NCBI GenBank assembly: GCA_024640845.1
Contig: JAHEEE010000034.1
Location: forward strand, 1-41,016
Length of the DNA: 41,016 bases
Reading direction: 5' to 3'
Source: Myxococcales bacterium
Lineage (GTDB): Bacteria > Myxococcota_A > Polyangia > Polyangiales > Houyiibacteriaceae
Both the position numbers and the translations under genes were made by a program. Position 1 is the stretch's first letter. Every line of letters starts with the position of its first letter. Shown here piece by piece: positions 1 through 9,598 of this stretch. The notes under the pieces were generated by a model. The model saw nothing but the letters and a program-made list of their open reading frames with translations, made no database searches and had not been told where the DNA came from.

Positions 1-460
1 GGCTATCGAAGCTGATCGCCTCACAGGTTCCGTCGCTTGGCTCGAAGCGGGGCAACCAACGACCCTTCTCCGCACGGACGCGAACGCCGGACGGCGGCTC
101 CGCGAAGAAGCGCTTCGGATCACCCGACTCGGCGATGTCCGCGTAGAGGTCGGCGTCGCGAACCGCCCGGCGGAGCTCGATGGGATTGTAGCCAAGCGGC
201 AACGCCATGCTCGAGATCATCGATGCACCAAACGTCCGAAGCACCGTATCGAAACCGGCTGCCGCGCCGACCTTCAAGCGGTCAGCGAGCGCAAGATCAA
301 AGGCCTCGGGGCGCTTCGCGAAATCGGCGTCGAGCTCCTCCCACCAGTGACCGCGTCGGATGAGCGGAGCTGCGCGCAGGCACGATTCGTGCGCGATCCG
401 GGACACGACGGAGGATTCATCCACCCGTTCAGCATACCGGATCGCGATCTGACGATGCAC
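1..460 (-). CDS. Hypothetical protein, N-terminal part (cut by window edge)
   Basis: This reading frame runs off the left edge; about 153 N-terminal residues are visible. I do not recognise the family. The visible part is soluble and mixed in composition, with no signal peptide or membrane segment and a conserved-looking stretch reading SSMALPLGYNPIELRRAV around residues 80-98. The start is taken as GTG at 458-460, the first start codon after an in-frame TGA that is also the stop of the upstream lipoprotein gene. An in-frame GTG at 422-424 is an alternative, and neither has a convincing ribosome-binding site. It lies 9 bases behind the lipoprotein gene on the same strand, so the two are probably co-transcribed. 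Confidence 0.55.
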   Translation of the reverse strand, partial: MHRQIAIRYAERVDESSVVSRIAHESCLRAAPLIRRGHWWEELDADFAKRPEAFDLALADRLKVGAAAGFDTVLRTFGASMISSMALPLGYNPIELRRAVRDADLYADIAESGDPKRFFAEPPSGVRVRAEKGRWLPRFEPSDGTCEAISFDS

Positions 461-469
461 GTTTTGGGC

Positions 470-1051
470 TCAGAGTCCGGTATCGACCTCGAAGGGAAGC
501 GCCCCGAGGAGGCTGCCCTCGGCATCTCGGACCTCGACTCGCCAGAGACCCGGCGCGTCGAAGTGCCGGGTGTATGCCCAGGTTCTCCACCGAGGCACGG
601 AGGCCGGGATCTCGAGCTCGATTCCGCCGCTGACCTTTGCGTCCGGTCCGATGAAGTGCACGAACAGGCTCTTGTCGGATTCCGCGTCGTTGCTCACCTC
701 GACGAAGGCATAGACCCTATCGTGATGCGGACCGAACGTGGACGTCGGGTCGACAGGCTCGCGTTTGTCGATCTCGGAAGCGGTGACAAAGCGTTGAATC
801 GCGACACCGCCGACGCTCTCGACGCTCGGCGCGAAGGAGACGTCGTCCGGCTTGGGCTTTTCGTCGACGCGAGCAGGTTTCGGCGCTTCGACGGGAATAG
901 CCTTCGGCGGAGCCGATTCCGCGGTCGATGTCAGCACGATCTCCGCTGAGGATACGGGGTCGATCGGCTCCGCACGTTCCACGGTTTCCTCTGCGCAGCC
1001 GACCCAAGCAACCGCGGCCAGCGCAACGATGACGATGTGTTTCTTTCTCAT
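470..1051 (-). CDS. DUF2914 domain lipoprotein
   Basis: A 193-residue predicted lipoprotein. Residues 1-19 form a short basic n-region and hydrophobic stretch ending in a lipobox-like WVGC, so Cys19 is the likely acylated residue. Residues 20-70 are low-complexity and rich in Ala, Pro, Glu and Lys. From about residue 80 to the end the pattern fits DUF2914: a YAFVEVSN strand, a hydrophobic FVHFIGP strand, a WRTWAYTRH segment and a closing LWRVEVRDAEGSLLG strand. DUF2914 domains occur on surface or periplasmic proteins and have no known biochemical function. The ATG at 1049-1051 is chosen because a strong AGGAGGT lies 4 bases upstream and the signal sequence starts there; the frame continues further upstream without coding character. 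Confidence 0.8.
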   Translation of the reverse strand: MRKKHIVIVALAAVAWVGCAEETVERAEPIDPVSSAEIVLTSTAESAPPKAIPVEAPKPARVDEKPKPDDVSFAPSVESVGGVAIQRFVTASEIDKREPVDPTSTFGPHHDRVYAFVEVSNDAESDKSLFVHFIGPDAKVSGGIELEIPASVPRWRTWAYTRHFDAPGLWRVEVRDAEGSLLGALPFEVDTGL

Positions 1052-1158
1052 GGGACCTCCTGGTCCGATGAGAGAGCACGCACCGTGCCAAGCGCGAACC
1101 CCCGCCGATTGCTGTGTCTTGCGGGCCTGCAGCGTGTCAGCGCGGACGCGGGTGTGGC

Positions 1159-1707
1159 TCAGCGCCCACGCCGCATGTCGCCGGTATGCCCTGGTGGATT
1201 CCCGAAGGGTGGAAACGCTTCGACACCCCGCACTCGCTGGAAATGCCCGATCGCCCAGTGCACGGACGGAAACGCAAGCTCCACGGCAGGCAAGTCGTCG
1301 AACGAGAACAGGCCGACCTCTTCGCTCTCTGGGCCCGCCGACACGTCCGGCGATGACAACCGCGCGCGGTAGAAGAGCTGAAGCTGACTGATGTGAGGCA
1401 AACTGTAGACGGCGAGCAGATCGATGACCTCCAGCTCTGCGCACGCCTCCTCCCATGCCTCTCGCGCAGCCCCTTCTTCTGGGCTTTCCCCCATCTCCAT
1501 GAAACCGGCGGGAAGCGTCCAGTATCCGCGGCGCGGTTCGATGGCGCGACGGCACATCAGGAGCTTGTCCTCCCACGTGGCGACAACACCCACGACGACT
1601 TTGGGATTCTCGTAGGCAACGTAGTTGCAGTCCGGGCAGACGAGGCGTTCGCGGTTGTCGCCGCTTGGAATCGTGCGAACTCTAGGGCCTGTATCTCGCT
1701 CCGTCAT
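1159..1707 (-). CDS. Nudix hydrolase (zinc-ribbon type, YjhB-like)
   Basis: A 182-residue Nudix hydrolase, a family that cleaves nucleoside diphosphates linked to another moiety; ADP-ribose- or NADH-like substrates are usual in this subgroup. The Nudix box is at about residues 68-90: GFMEMGE, then REAWEEACAE, keeping the catalytic REXXEE core but with Cys where the box normally has Gly. The N-terminus carries one CPDC pair followed by NYVAYENPKVVVG, typical of the zinc-ribbon Nudix subgroup, but the first Cys pair of the ribbon is absent. The ATG at 1705-1707 is the only good start, and upstream codons in the frame add no Cys pair. The gene is divergent from the ABC exporter across 82 bases. 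Confidence 0.85.
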   Translation of the reverse strand: MTERDTGPRVRTIPSGDNRERLVCPDCNYVAYENPKVVVGVVATWEDKLLMCRRAIEPRRGYWTLPAGFMEMGESPEEGAAREAWEEACAELEVIDLLAVYSLPHISQLQLFYRARLSSPDVSAGPESEEVGLFSFDDLPAVELAFPSVHWAIGHFQRVRGVEAFPPFGNPPGHTGDMRRGR

Positions 1708-1789
1708 AAACCAGTTGCGCTCGCTGTTCGTACCATGGAGCCCGCGCTAGGGCTATGGCGAGAGTAGACCTTCGCCTTAGACTCGGCCG

Positions 1790-3607
1790 ATGGAAGCGCG
1801 TGCCCGCCTGGATCGCCCGCAAGTGCTCGGTGTCTTTCGACAGTTGAAGCATGGCATCGCGCTCGTTTGGACCACCAGCCGCGGCCTCAGCGTTGTGCTC
1901 GGGGTGCTGAGCTTGGTGGCCGGCGTGCTCCCCGCCGGGGTCGCTTGGGTTGGCAAGCTGATCGTCGATGCGGTCGTGCGCGCGGCACAAACCGGTAGCC
2001 CAGACGACCAGCGCGCCGCGCTCACGTGGGTCGCCATGGAGCTCGTGCTCGTGGCTGTTCTCGCGGGGGCGCAGAAAGGGCTGACCACGTGCCAACAGCT
2101 CCTTCGCGCGCTCCTCGGTCAACGCGTGAACGAGATGATTCTCGAAAAGGCGCTCACGCTCGACCTCGCAGCCTTCGAGGATTCCGAGCTCTACGATCGA
2201 ATGACGCGTGCACGCCGGGAGGCGTCTCAACGCCCGCTCAGCATGGTGATGCGAAGCTTCCAGCTCGCGCAGCATTCGTTTTCACTCATCGCCTACGGGG
2301 CCTTGTTGTTGCAATTGTCCGCGTGGGCTCTGGCAGTACTCGTAGTCGCCGCCGTTCCCTCGTTCTTCGTCGAGACGCGTTTCTCAGCGAACGCATTTCG
2401 ATTGTTCACGTGGCGCGCGCCCGAAACGCGCAAGCAGAACTATCTGGAGGTCTTGTTGGCGCGTGAGGACTTCGCGAAGGAGGTCAAGCTGTTTGACCTC
2501 GGCCCCGTGTTTTTGGACCGCTACCGCGAGATCTTCGTCGAGCTCTATGCCGAAGATCGAGCCCTCACCCTGCGCCGCGGGTTCTGGGGGTTCATTCTCG
2601 GCCTTTTGAGCACGGGAGCCTTCTACGGCGCCTACGCCTGGATCGCGCTCGAAACGATCGCGAAGCGCATCACCCTTGGCGACATGACGATGTACCTCCT
2701 GGTGTTCAAGCAAGGTCAAGCAGCGCTCACCTCCATACTCGGCTCGATCGGAGGCATGTACGAGGACAGCCTCTACCTCTCGAATCTCTACGAGTATCTG
2801 GACTACGAGTCGCTCGACGAAAGCGGGTCGACCACCGTCGGCCCCAAACCGGGCGACGGCATCCGCTTCGAGAACGTCAGCTTCACCTACCCCGGAGTCG
2901 AAGCTCCGGCGCTCGAGCACGTGTCGCTGCACCTTCACCCTGGACGCAAGCTGGCGCTCGTCGGAGAGAACGGGGCGGGCAAGACGACCCTCATCAAGCT
3001 GCTGACGCGGCTCTACCGCCCGAGCGCGGGGAGGATCCTGCTCGACGGCCTCGAGCTGGATGCGTGGGATCTCGACACCTTACGCAAGCGCATCGGCGTC
3101 ATCTTTCAGGACTTCGTACGGTACCAGCTCGCTGCCGGTGAGAACGTCGGAGTCGGAGACGTTCGAGGTTTCGCGGATCCGGACCGCTGGAAGGTCGCAG
3201 CCGAAAAGGGCATGGCGCACGAGTTCATCGACAGGTTGCCAGACGGGTACCAAACGCAACTCGGCCGGTGGTTCGACGACGGGCACGAGCTGTCGCTCGG
3301 GCAATGGCAGAAGGTCGCGCTATCTCGCGCGTTCATGCGTGACGAGGCGGACATCCTGGTGCTCGATGAACCCACGGCGTCGATGGACGCGGAAGCCGAA
3401 GCGACGGTCTTCGAGCGGTTTGGACGACTAGCGACAGACAAGATGGTGATACTCATCTCTCACCGCTTCTCGACGGTGCGCATGGCCGACGAGATTGTCG
3501 TGCTCGAACGCGGAAGAGTCACGGAACGCGGCACACACGAGACGCTCATGCAGGAAGGCGGGCAATACGCTCGCCTCTTCACCCTGCAAGCGGCCGGCTA
3601 TCAATAA
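1790..3607 (+). CDS. ABC transporter, fused permease and ATP-binding protein
   Basis: A 605-residue half-transporter of the exporter type, expected to act as a homodimer in the inner membrane. Residues 1-330 form the membrane domain, with hydrophobic segments near 33-57, 82-98, 165-195 and 260-290. The nucleotide-binding domain follows: Walker A GENGAGKTT at about residue 400, a Q-loop (VIFQDF), signature LSLGQWQK (LSGGQ with the third position changed to Leu), Walker B ILVLDEPTASMD and the switch His in ISHRFSTVR. Substrate cannot be inferred; no peptidase domain or precursor gene is adjacent. The 3' end overlaps the convergent fadJ-like gene by 7 bases. Confidence 0.9.
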   Translation: MEARARLDRPQVLGVFRQLKHGIALVWTTSRGLSVVLGVLSLVAGVLPAGVAWVGKLIVDAVVRAAQTGSPDDQRAALTWVAMELVLVAVLAGAQKGLTTCQQLLRALLGQRVNEMILEKALTLDLAAFEDSELYDRMTRARREASQRPLSMVMRSFQLAQHSFSLIAYGALLLQLSAWALAVLVVAAVPSFFVETRFSANAFRLFTWRAPETRKQNYLEVLLAREDFAKEVKLFDLGPVFLDRYREIFVELYAEDRALTLRRGFWGFILGLLSTGAFYGAYAWIALETIAKRITLGDMTMYLLVFKQGQAALTSILGSIGGMYEDSLYLSNLYEYLDYESLDESGSTTVGPKPGDGIRFENVSFTYPGVEAPALEHVSLHLHPGRKLALVGENGAGKTTLIKLLTRLYRPSAGRILLDGLELDAWDLDTLRKRIGVIFQDFVRYQLAAGENVGVGDVRGFADPDRWKVAAEKGMAHEFIDRLPDGYQTQLGRWFDDGHELSLGQWQKVALSRAFMRDEADILVLDEPTASMDAEAEATVFERFGRLATDKMVILISHRFSTVRMADEIVVLERGRVTERGTHETLMQEGGQYARLFTLQAAGYQ

Positions 3608-5784
3608 AAGGTCTTGCCGGTGACTGCCATTTTGCGAAGCGATTCGGGAGGCTCGAATCGGGCACCGTAGCGGCTCGCAAGCTCGTCCGCGTCCCGCACG
3701 AATGCATCGACTCCGTAGTTGTCGATGTACGTGAACGGTCCGCCGGTGAACGCCGGGAACCCAACTGCCATGATGACGCCGACATCGCCGTCCCGAACGT
3801 CCGTGATCACCCCTTGCTCGAGGCAGCGCACCGCCTCCAGGCACTGAACGAACAGATATCGCCGTCGGACCACTTCGGCGCTCGGCTGCTCCGCGCCCGA
3901 CACGATCCACTGGCTCATCGCCTTGCCGAGCTCCGGCCATAGACGTTTTGCCCCATCTTCATAGTCGTAGAAGCCACCGGGCTTGCGCTGCGAGCCATCC
4001 GCCTTTGGAGGCGGGTACGCGCCCCAGCGGTCATGGTCTTCGATGAGCGAAGCGATGATCGCCTGAGCCGGCGACGGCTCCCAGACCCGACCCGCTGCGG
4101 TAGCGTCCTTCTCGGCTTGCTTGGCAACCTTGTACATGGTGCCGAGGCCGACCTGATCGGAAATGCCGAGCGGCGGCATCGGCATCCCCGCTGCCTTGGC
4201 CGCGTTCTCGATCAACGCCGGCGCGACTCCCTCCACGAGTAAGTGATTGCCCTCGGAGATGAACGTTCCGAAGACCCGGCTCGTGTAGAAGCCGGGGCTG
4301 TCGTTCACCACAATCCCGGCCTTCTTGATCTTCAGGACGTAGTCCCAGGCCTTTGCCAGCGTCTCTTTTGAGGTTTGCTCGCCAACGACGATCTCGACCA
4401 TTTGCATGCGTTCAACGGGCGAAAAGAAGTGAAGACCGATGAAGTTCTCGGGGCGGCTGGACGCTTCGGCAAGGCCTGTGATCGGCAGGCCCGACGTATT
4501 GGACGCGAAGATCGCATCGTCGCTCAGCTCGGCATCCGCCGCCTTGGTGACCCTCGCCTTGAGCTCACGGTCCTCGAAGACGGCTTCGACGACCACGTCG
4601 CATCCTCTGAGATCGTGATAGCTCTCGGTCGGATGAATCCGTCCGAGGATCGCTTCGATACGGTCTGGGGTCGTGCGGCCCTTCTGAAGGCGACGGCCGA
4701 GCGTCGTCTTGACCTTTTCTTTGCCGCGCTCTGCACTCGCCAGGTCCCGATCGAGTAACACGACGTCGATGTGTGCCTTGGCGCTGACGTGCGCGATGCC
4801 CTGCCCCATGAGGCCGGCGCCGACGATCCCCACCTTCTTCACGTCGAAACGAGGCACGTCTTTGGGCCTGCGGGCCCCCTTTTGGCAGCGTTGCAAGCTG
4901 AAGAAGAGCGTCCGCAGCATACTGCGTGCGGTCGGGTCCTGAAGGACGCGAATGAACTGGCGCGTCTCGACCTTGCCGGCGCGGTCCATCGGGAGCGGCA
5001 GGCCTTCGTACACGGCCTGGAGAATCGCCTGCTGGGACGGCATGTTCCCGAACGTGTTGGCATGCGTCATCGCGTTCGAGCCCATCATCGTCTGGGCGAA
5101 CGTCACGGAATTTGCGCCACCGCCGGGCACTTCGTAGCGCTTCTCGTCCCAGGGCTGCGTAGCGTTGCCGGATTCGACGATCCACTTCTTCGCTGCATCG
5201 ATGAGATCGTCGGGTTCGACCAGCTCGTCGACCAGGCCCTTCTCGAGTGCTTGTTCGGGGTCGAGCTGTTTGCCCTGCATGATGAGCGCGAGCGCGCTGC
5301 CGACGCCGATCAAGCGGGGCAATCGCTGGGTGCCGCCAGCGCCCGGCATCAAGCCGAGACCTGCCTCCGGAAGACCGACTAGAGCGTGGCGCTGATTGAC
5401 GAGAATGCGTCGATGGCATGCAAGCGCAATCTCATATCCGCCACCGAGGGTAACGCCGTTCAGCGCAGCGACGACTGGTTTGCCGCAGGTTTCCATGCGG
5501 CGAAGCTGGGCGAGCACACCGCTGGTGCGCTTCAGCAGATCCTCGGCGTCGATCGACCCGGAGCCGAGCGACTCGATCTGCTCGAGATCGCCGCCGGCGG
5601 CGAACACACCTTGCTTCGCGGAAGTGAGGATGATGCCCTTCACATCGTCGTCGGCTGCGGCCTTCTCGATGCCGGCGCTCAACTCGGCCAGGGCGTCGCC
5701 GCTGAGGACGTTCATCGGACGACTCGCGTCATCCCAAGTCAGGATCGCAAATTCGTCTTCCACCCGGTAGTCGATGATCGCCAT
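3601..5784 (-). CDS. fadJ: Multifunctional enoyl-CoA hydratase / 3-hydroxyacyl-CoA dehydrogenase (FadJ/FadB type)
   Basis: A 727-residue beta-oxidation enzyme that hydrates trans-2-enoyl-CoA and then oxidises the 3-hydroxyacyl-CoA with NAD. Residues 1-190 are the crotonase domain, with both catalytic acids visible (GGGYEIAL and [17 protein letters not shown]). From about residue 315 the dehydrogenase begins with the NAD-binding glycines [15 protein letters not shown], followed by SNTSGLPI and the catalytic His in [16 protein letters not shown]-terminal 3HCDH domains complete the usual family length. The gene follows the thiolase by 4 bases on the same strand, so the two form an operon supplying the last three beta-oxidation steps. 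Gene order matches fadIJ, but the sequence alone does not settle FadB versus FadJ. Confidence 0.92.
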   Translation of the reverse strand: MAIIDYRVEDEFAILTWDDASRPMNVLSGDALAELSAGIEKAAADDDVKGIILTSAKQGVFAAGGDLEQIESLGSGSIDAEDLLKRTSGVLAQLRRMETCGKPVVAALNGVTLGGGYEIALACHRRILVNQRHALVGLPEAGLGLMPGAGGTQRLPRLIGVGSALALIMQGKQLDPEQALEKGLVDELVEPDDLIDAAKKWIVESGNATQPWDEKRYEVPGGGANSVTFAQTMMGSNAMTHANTFGNMPSQQAILQAVYEGLPLPMDRAGKVETRQFIRVLQDPTARSMLRTLFFSLQRCQKGARRPKDVPRFDVKKVGIVGAGLMGQGIAHVSAKAHIDVVLLDRDLASAERGKEKVKTTLGRRLQKGRTTPDRIEAILGRIHPTESYHDLRGCDVVVEAVFEDRELKARVTKAADAELSDDAIFASNTSGLPITGLAEASSRPENFIGLHFFSPVERMQMVEIVVGEQTSKETLAKAWDYVLKIKKAGIVVNDSPGFYTSRVFGTFISEGNHLLVEGVAPALIENAAKAAGMPMPPLGISDQVGLGTMYKVAKQAEKDATAAGRVWEPSPAQAIIASLIEDHDRWGAYPPPKADGSQRKPGGFYDYEDGAKRLWPELGKAMSQWIVSGAEQPSAEVVRRRYLFVQCLEAVRCLEQGVITDVRDGDVGVIMAVGFPAFTGGPFTYIDNYGVDAFVRDADELASRYGARFEPPESLRKMAVTGKTFY

Positions 5785-5788
5785 GTCT

Positions 5789-7000
5789 CTACACCCGCTC
5801 GATGATGGTTGAAGTGCCCATGCCGGCGCCGACGCACAGGGTGATCAATGCGGTGTTGAGGTCCCGTCGTTCGAGCTCGTCGAGCACGGTCCCAAGCAGC
5901 ATTGCCCCGGTGGCGCCAAGCGGATGACCGAAGGCAATCGCGCCGCCGTTGACGTTGGTCACCGAGCGATCGATGCCCATTTCCTCCATGAACAGCAGGC
6001 AGACCGAGGAGAACGCTTCGTTGATCTCCCAAAGGTCGATGTCGGACACCCGCATGCCGGCTCTTGCCAAGGCTTTGCGTGACGCAGGCGCAGGGCCGGT
6101 GAGCATGATGCATGGCTCGCTCCCGACAGTGGCGGAACGAACGAGCCGAGCTCGGGGGGTCAGGCCAAGTCGCTGACCGGCCTCTTTGCTTCCCAGGAGG
6201 ACCGCGGCTGCGCCATCGACGATACCGGACGAGTTGCCCGCATGGTGCACGTGATTGATCTGTTCGACCTCCGGGTGCTTCTGAATCGCGACGGCGTCGA
6301 ATCCGAACTTGCGGCCCATCATCTCGAAGCTCGGCTCGAGCTGAGAAAGATCGTCGAGCGTCGTGCCGGGTCGCATGTGCTCGTCACGGTCGAGCATCGT
6401 GACGCCGATGCTGTCCTTCACCGGAACGATCGAGCGGTCGAAGTGGCGACCCTCCCATGCTGCCGCAGCCCTAGCCTGGCTTTCGACCGCGAACGCGTCG
6501 ACGTCTTCACGCGAGTAGCCGTACTTGGTTGCAATCAAATCTGCACCGATTCCCTGTGGCACGAACGACGTGCCCCACGCGAGCTCCGGGTCGGTCGACC
6601 AGGCGCCGCCCGCGGCGCCCATCGAGATGCGGCTCATGCTCTCCATCCCACCGCCGACGACCAGCTCGACGTCCCCAGCCTTCACCTTCGCCGCCGCGAT
6701 GTTCACCGCCTCGAGACCAGACGAGCAGAAGCGGTTGAGTTGAACACCCGGAACACTGTCGTCGTAGCCGGAGATCATTGCGGCCATGCGGCCGACGTTG
6801 GCGCCTTGCTCGCCAACCGGCTCGACACAGCCGAGGATCACATCCTCGATCTCGGCGTCGTCGAACCCGCCGCGCTCCGGCAACGCCTGGAGCACGGCTT
6901 GCGCCATGCGCAGCGGAGGCGCGTCGGCCAACGCCCCGTCCTTTTTTCGTCCTTTGCCGCGCGGGGTGCGCACCGCGTCGTAGATGAAGCAATCCGTCAT
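5789..7000 (-). CDS. Acetyl-CoA C-acyltransferase (thiolase)
   Basis: A 403-residue degradative thiolase that cleaves 3-ketoacyl-CoA with CoA. The nucleophilic Cys is in [11 protein letters not shown] at about residue 90, the NEAF motif is near residue 325, the catalytic His is in GHPLGATGA near 355, and the second Cys is in CVGAGMG near 390, so all active-site elements are present. The ATG at 6998-7000 is preceded by a purine-rich AAAGGAAA about 5 bases upstream. It is the first gene of the operon with the FadJ-like enzyme, and a 22-bp palindrome sits 36-57 bases before the start codon. Confidence 0.93.
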   Translation of the reverse strand: MTDCFIYDAVRTPRGKGRKKDGALADAPPLRMAQAVLQALPERGGFDDAEIEDVILGCVEPVGEQGANVGRMAAMISGYDDSVPGVQLNRFCSSGLEAVNIAAAKVKAGDVELVVGGGMESMSRISMGAAGGAWSTDPELAWGTSFVPQGIGADLIATKYGYSREDVDAFAVESQARAAAAWEGRHFDRSIVPVKDSIGVTMLDRDEHMRPGTTLDDLSQLEPSFEMMGRKFGFDAVAIQKHPEVEQINHVHHAGNSSGIVDGAAAVLLGSKEAGQRLGLTPRARLVRSATVGSEPCIMLTGPAPASRKALARAGMRVSDIDLWEINEAFSSVCLLFMEEMGIDRSVTNVNGGAIAFGHPLGATGAMLLGTVLDELERRDLNTALITLCVGAGMGTSTIIERV

Positions 7001-7035
7001 CGAGTTTCCTTTCGGGGGTTTCGTCGGGCGACGCG

Positions 7036-7057
7036 AAACTGAAACGTGTTCTAGTTT
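7036..7057. promoter_or_regulatory. 22-bp palindromic operator candidate upstream of the thiolase-fadJ operon
   Basis: Reads AAACT, 2 bases, AAC, 2 bases, GTT, 2 bases, AGTTT: every position outside the three 2-base spacers is symmetric. The core matches TNNAACNNGTTNNA, the published consensus of KstR, a TetR-family regulator of sterol/lipid catabolism in mycobacteria. It lies in the 88-base gap before the thiolase start, where a repressor site is expected. That a TetR protein binds here is inference. Confidence 0.55.
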
Positions 7058-7088
7058 GGGCGGACGTTCAGCGCAAACTGGCGCTAAT

Positions 7089-7985
7089 TCAGGGCTCGAC
7101 GACCCAGAAAAAGTCGGCCGATCGCTCTTCTGGCGGCCGCTTCAGCTCTTCCTTGAGCTCGGCTCGGGTCACAGGGAGGACCACGACGTAGGGCTTGGCG
7201 CCGCGCTTGCCCGCCCGCTCCGGAATTCCGAGGCCGCGCTTCACGTGCACCCGCCCCGCGAAGACAATCATCTTCGCGGGCCCATCGGGGCGCGAAAGCG
7301 TCTCGGCCACACGGGCACCCATGGTCTCGTCCCAGACGACCTGGGCTTGGTAGAACTGGTCGACCGTCTCTTCGGCCCCGTGCTCACCGACGTCGAACTC
7401 GGTGTCGAACATCGCACGGTGGGTCGCATCGTCTAGATCGAGCTCGGGAAGCGTCGCAGCCAGCTCCGGATCGAGCGAATCGAGCCCACCCTGCGCCACA
7501 GCATACGCGACCTCTCGCGGCGCATTCAGCGCGACCACCTCGAGGCCGCTGCTGCGCGCGTACTCGAGGACCGGTCGAAGCAAGCTGAAGTCGAACCCCC
7601 AACGCTGGTCGTACTCGGTCTCCCGGCGCAATACGGTTTCGTCGATGCGTCCTGCGCTCCACTCGTTCAGAGGTTGCTGAAACGGGATCTGGAACATCTC
7701 CATCCCGATCGCGAGGGACGACTCGCTGCGATGAAGCTCGCGCAGGATGGCGTACTGAACGCCGTGGTCCACGGGTTGGTCATGTCGCTCGCCGACGTAG
7801 ACGACCTGCTTCGTGCGCAACACCGCATAGAAGGCTTCCGGTTCGAGTGATGCTTTCGTCGCGGCGTCGATCAGGGCGCGCGGCTCTGACTGAGCTCGCA
7901 CGATCGCCTCGGGCGTTTGGGGGCCGCGACCGGCAGCGCCCGCGCAACCCACGGACGCAATTAACAGGACAGTTGCTAGCCTCAT
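7089..7985 (-). CDS. ChaN-family (DUF399) lipoprotein
   Basis: A 298-residue predicted lipoprotein. Residues 1-14 (MRLATVLLIASVGC) form a signal peptide ending in a lipobox with Cys14. The rest fits the ChaN/DUF399 haem-binding family of the Tiki/TraB fold: the YVGERHDQPVDH motif with paired acidic and His residues near residue 65, AIGMEMFQ near 93, a YDQRWGFDFSLLRPVLEYAR stretch of exactly the family type, and a conserved His in FAGRVHVKRG near 248. Related proteins bind haem or have been proposed to be metalloproteases. Its ATG overlaps the TGA of orn by 4 bases (ATGA), so translation is probably coupled to oligoribonuclease. Confidence 0.82.
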   Translation of the reverse strand: MRLATVLLIASVGCAGAAGRGPQTPEAIVRAQSEPRALIDAATKASLEPEAFYAVLRTKQVVYVGERHDQPVDHGVQYAILRELHRSESSLAIGMEMFQIPFQQPLNEWSAGRIDETVLRRETEYDQRWGFDFSLLRPVLEYARSSGLEVVALNAPREVAYAVAQGGLDSLDPELAATLPELDLDDATHRAMFDTEFDVGEHGAEETVDQFYQAQVVWDETMGARVAETLSRPDGPAKMIVFAGRVHVKRGLGIPERAGKRGAKPYVVVLPVTRAELKEELKRPPEERSADFFWVVEP

Positions 7986-8527
7986 GATTCCTGGGGAAGG
8001 AATAGCGCCTTCCGATAGTACTTGAGCTCCTCGATCGACTCCATGAGGTCATCCATCGCGCGATGGCTCCCCTTCTTGGAGGGCCTTCCCGAGTACTGCT
8101 TGGGATACCAGCGCTGCGCGAGCTCCTTGATCGTCGAGACGTCGACGTTGCGATAGTGAAGCCAGTCCTCGACCTCGGGAAGATAGCGCGCAACGAAGCG
8201 GCGGTCCTGATGGATAGAGTTGCCAGCGAGCGGCGCCTTCTTCTTCTCCGTGTGCTCGGTGAGGAACTCGAGCAGCGCCGCTGAAACCTGTGACTCATCA
8301 ACGGTCGACTCACGCACGCGCTGGGTCAGTCCCGACTGGCCGTGGTGCCGCGTGTTCCACTCATCCATCGCGCCCAGCACCTCATCGGATTGATGGACGA
8401 TCAGGTTCGGGCCCTCTGCCACCACTTCGAGCTCGCCGTCTGTCACGAGGACAGCGACCTCGAGGATTCGGTCAGTGTCGGGATTGAGCCCGGACATCTC
8501 CATATCCATCCAAACGATTGCAGACAT
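7982..8527 (-). CDS. orn: Oligoribonuclease
   Basis: A 181-residue DEDDh 3'-to-5' exoribonuclease that degrades 2-5 nt RNA fragments and pGpG, the last step of cyclic-di-GMP breakdown. All acidic motifs are visible: DMEMSG at the N-terminus, NSIHQDRRF in the middle and HRAMDD near residue 155. Length and the WMDMEMSGL start match the family. The ATG at 8525-8527 is preferred over an in-frame TTG three codons upstream because the protein then begins MSAIVWMDME. The gene ends in an ATGA overlap with the ChaN-like gene and is divergent from cysD. Confidence 0.95.
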   Translation of the reverse strand: MSAIVWMDMEMSGLNPDTDRILEVAVLVTDGELEVVAEGPNLIVHQSDEVLGAMDEWNTRHHGQSGLTQRVRESTVDESQVSAALLEFLTEHTEKKKAPLAGNSIHQDRRFVARYLPEVEDWLHYRNVDVSTIKELAQRWYPKQYSGRPSKKGSHRAMDDLMESIEELKYYRKALFLPQES

Positions 8528-8589
8528 AGGCCGCAAGGATCTTTAGCATGAGGTGGCCGACCCCGCCTTTTTCCGAAGTCGCTCGGACA

Positions 8590-8617
8590 TTGAACTCGTA
8601 TGGAAGTCGCGTATAGA
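8590..8617 (+). promoter_or_regulatory. Putative sigma-70-type promoter of cysD
   Basis: TTGAAC (8590-8595) and TATAGA (8612-8617) are separated by 16 bases, about 36 bases before the cysD GTG start. An AGGA ribosome-binding site follows at 8643-8646. Assignment is by eye from consensus similarity only. Confidence 0.4.
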
Positions 8618-8653
8618 CTGGCGTCCCAACGCGGACTGCCCTAGGAATCGTCG

Positions 8654-9568
8654 GTGCAAGCAAGCGAGCACAAACTAAGTCAGCTCCGCCAGCTCGAAGC
8701 GGAGAGTATCCAGATCATCCGCGAGGCCGCAGCCGAGTTTGACAACCCGGTGATGATGTACTCCGTTGGCAAGGATTCCTCGGTCATGCTGCGGCTGGCG
8801 GAGAAGGCCTTCGCGCCTGGGCCGCTGCCATTCCCGCTGCTGCACGTCGACACGACCTGGAAGTTCCAGGACATGTATCGGTATCGCGACAAGATCGAGG
8901 CAAAGCTCAAAGGAGAGCTGATCAAGCACGTCAACCAAGATGGCGTGGCGATGGGAATGAACCCCTTCGACTACGGCAGCAAGAAGTACACCGACATCAT
9001 GAAGACGGACGGCCTCAAGCAGGCGCTAACGAAGTACGAGTTTGATTGTGCGTTCGGCGGCGCTCGGCGTGACGAAGAGAAGTCTCGCGCAAAGGAGCGC
9101 ATCTTCTCGTTCCGCGACAGCCACCATCAATGGGACCCGAAGAATCAGCGTCCCGAGCTTTGGAACATCTACAACGCGAAGATCAAGAAGGGCGAAAATG
9201 TCCGCGTCTTCCCGCTGAGCAATTGGACCGAGCTCGACGTTTGGCTTTACGTTTGGCTGGAAGACATCGAGGTCGTCCCGCTCTACTTCGCCAAGGAGCG
9301 CCCGGTCGTCGAGCGCTCCGGCACGTGGATCCTCGTCGACGACGACCGCATGCGCCTCGAGGACGGCGAGCAACCGATCATGAAAAAGGTGCGCTTTCGC
9401 ACTCTCGGCTGCTATCCGCTCAGCGGTGCGGTGGAATCCGAAGCGGACACCGTTCCCAAAGTCATCCAGGAGATGCTCTTGAATCGCTTCTCCGAACGGC
9501 AGGGGCGCCTCATCGACTTCGACGAAGAGGGGTCGATGGAGGTCAAGAAGCGCGAGGGCTATTTCTAG
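8654..9568 (+). CDS. cysD: Sulfate adenylyltransferase subunit 2 (ATP sulfurylase small subunit)
   Basis: A 304-residue PP-loop ATP pyrophosphatase. With the CysN GTPase it makes adenosine 5'-phosphosulfate (APS) from sulfate and ATP in the cytoplasm. The PP-loop SVGKDSSVM is at residues 37-45, followed by family signatures [42 protein letters not shown] and [14 protein letters not shown]; the length is normal. It begins with GTG at 8654-8656 with AGGA 7 bases upstream. It is 30 bases upstream of cysN on the same strand, the usual heterodimer operon. Confidence 0.96.
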   Translation: MQASEHKLSQLRQLEAESIQIIREAAAEFDNPVMMYSVGKDSSVMLRLAEKAFAPGPLPFPLLHVDTTWKFQDMYRYRDKIEAKLKGELIKHVNQDGVAMGMNPFDYGSKKYTDIMKTDGLKQALTKYEFDCAFGGARRDEEKSRAKERIFSFRDSHHQWDPKNQRPELWNIYNAKIKKGENVRVFPLSNWTELDVWLYVWLEDIEVVPLYFAKERPVVERSGTWILVDDDRMRLEDGEQPIMKKVRFRTLGCYPLSGAVESEADTVPKVIQEMLLNRFSERQGRLIDFDEEGSMEVKKREGYF

Positions 9569-9598
9569 GCCCGCCGCAGGGCACTTCCAAGGAACGCC

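Noticed and set aside
470-1576. Upstream extension of the lipoprotein frame by 175 codons
   Set aside because: The extension overlaps the Nudix gene on the same strand, has Arg/Ala-rich shadow composition, and the strong AGGAGGT plus signal peptide fix the start at 1051.
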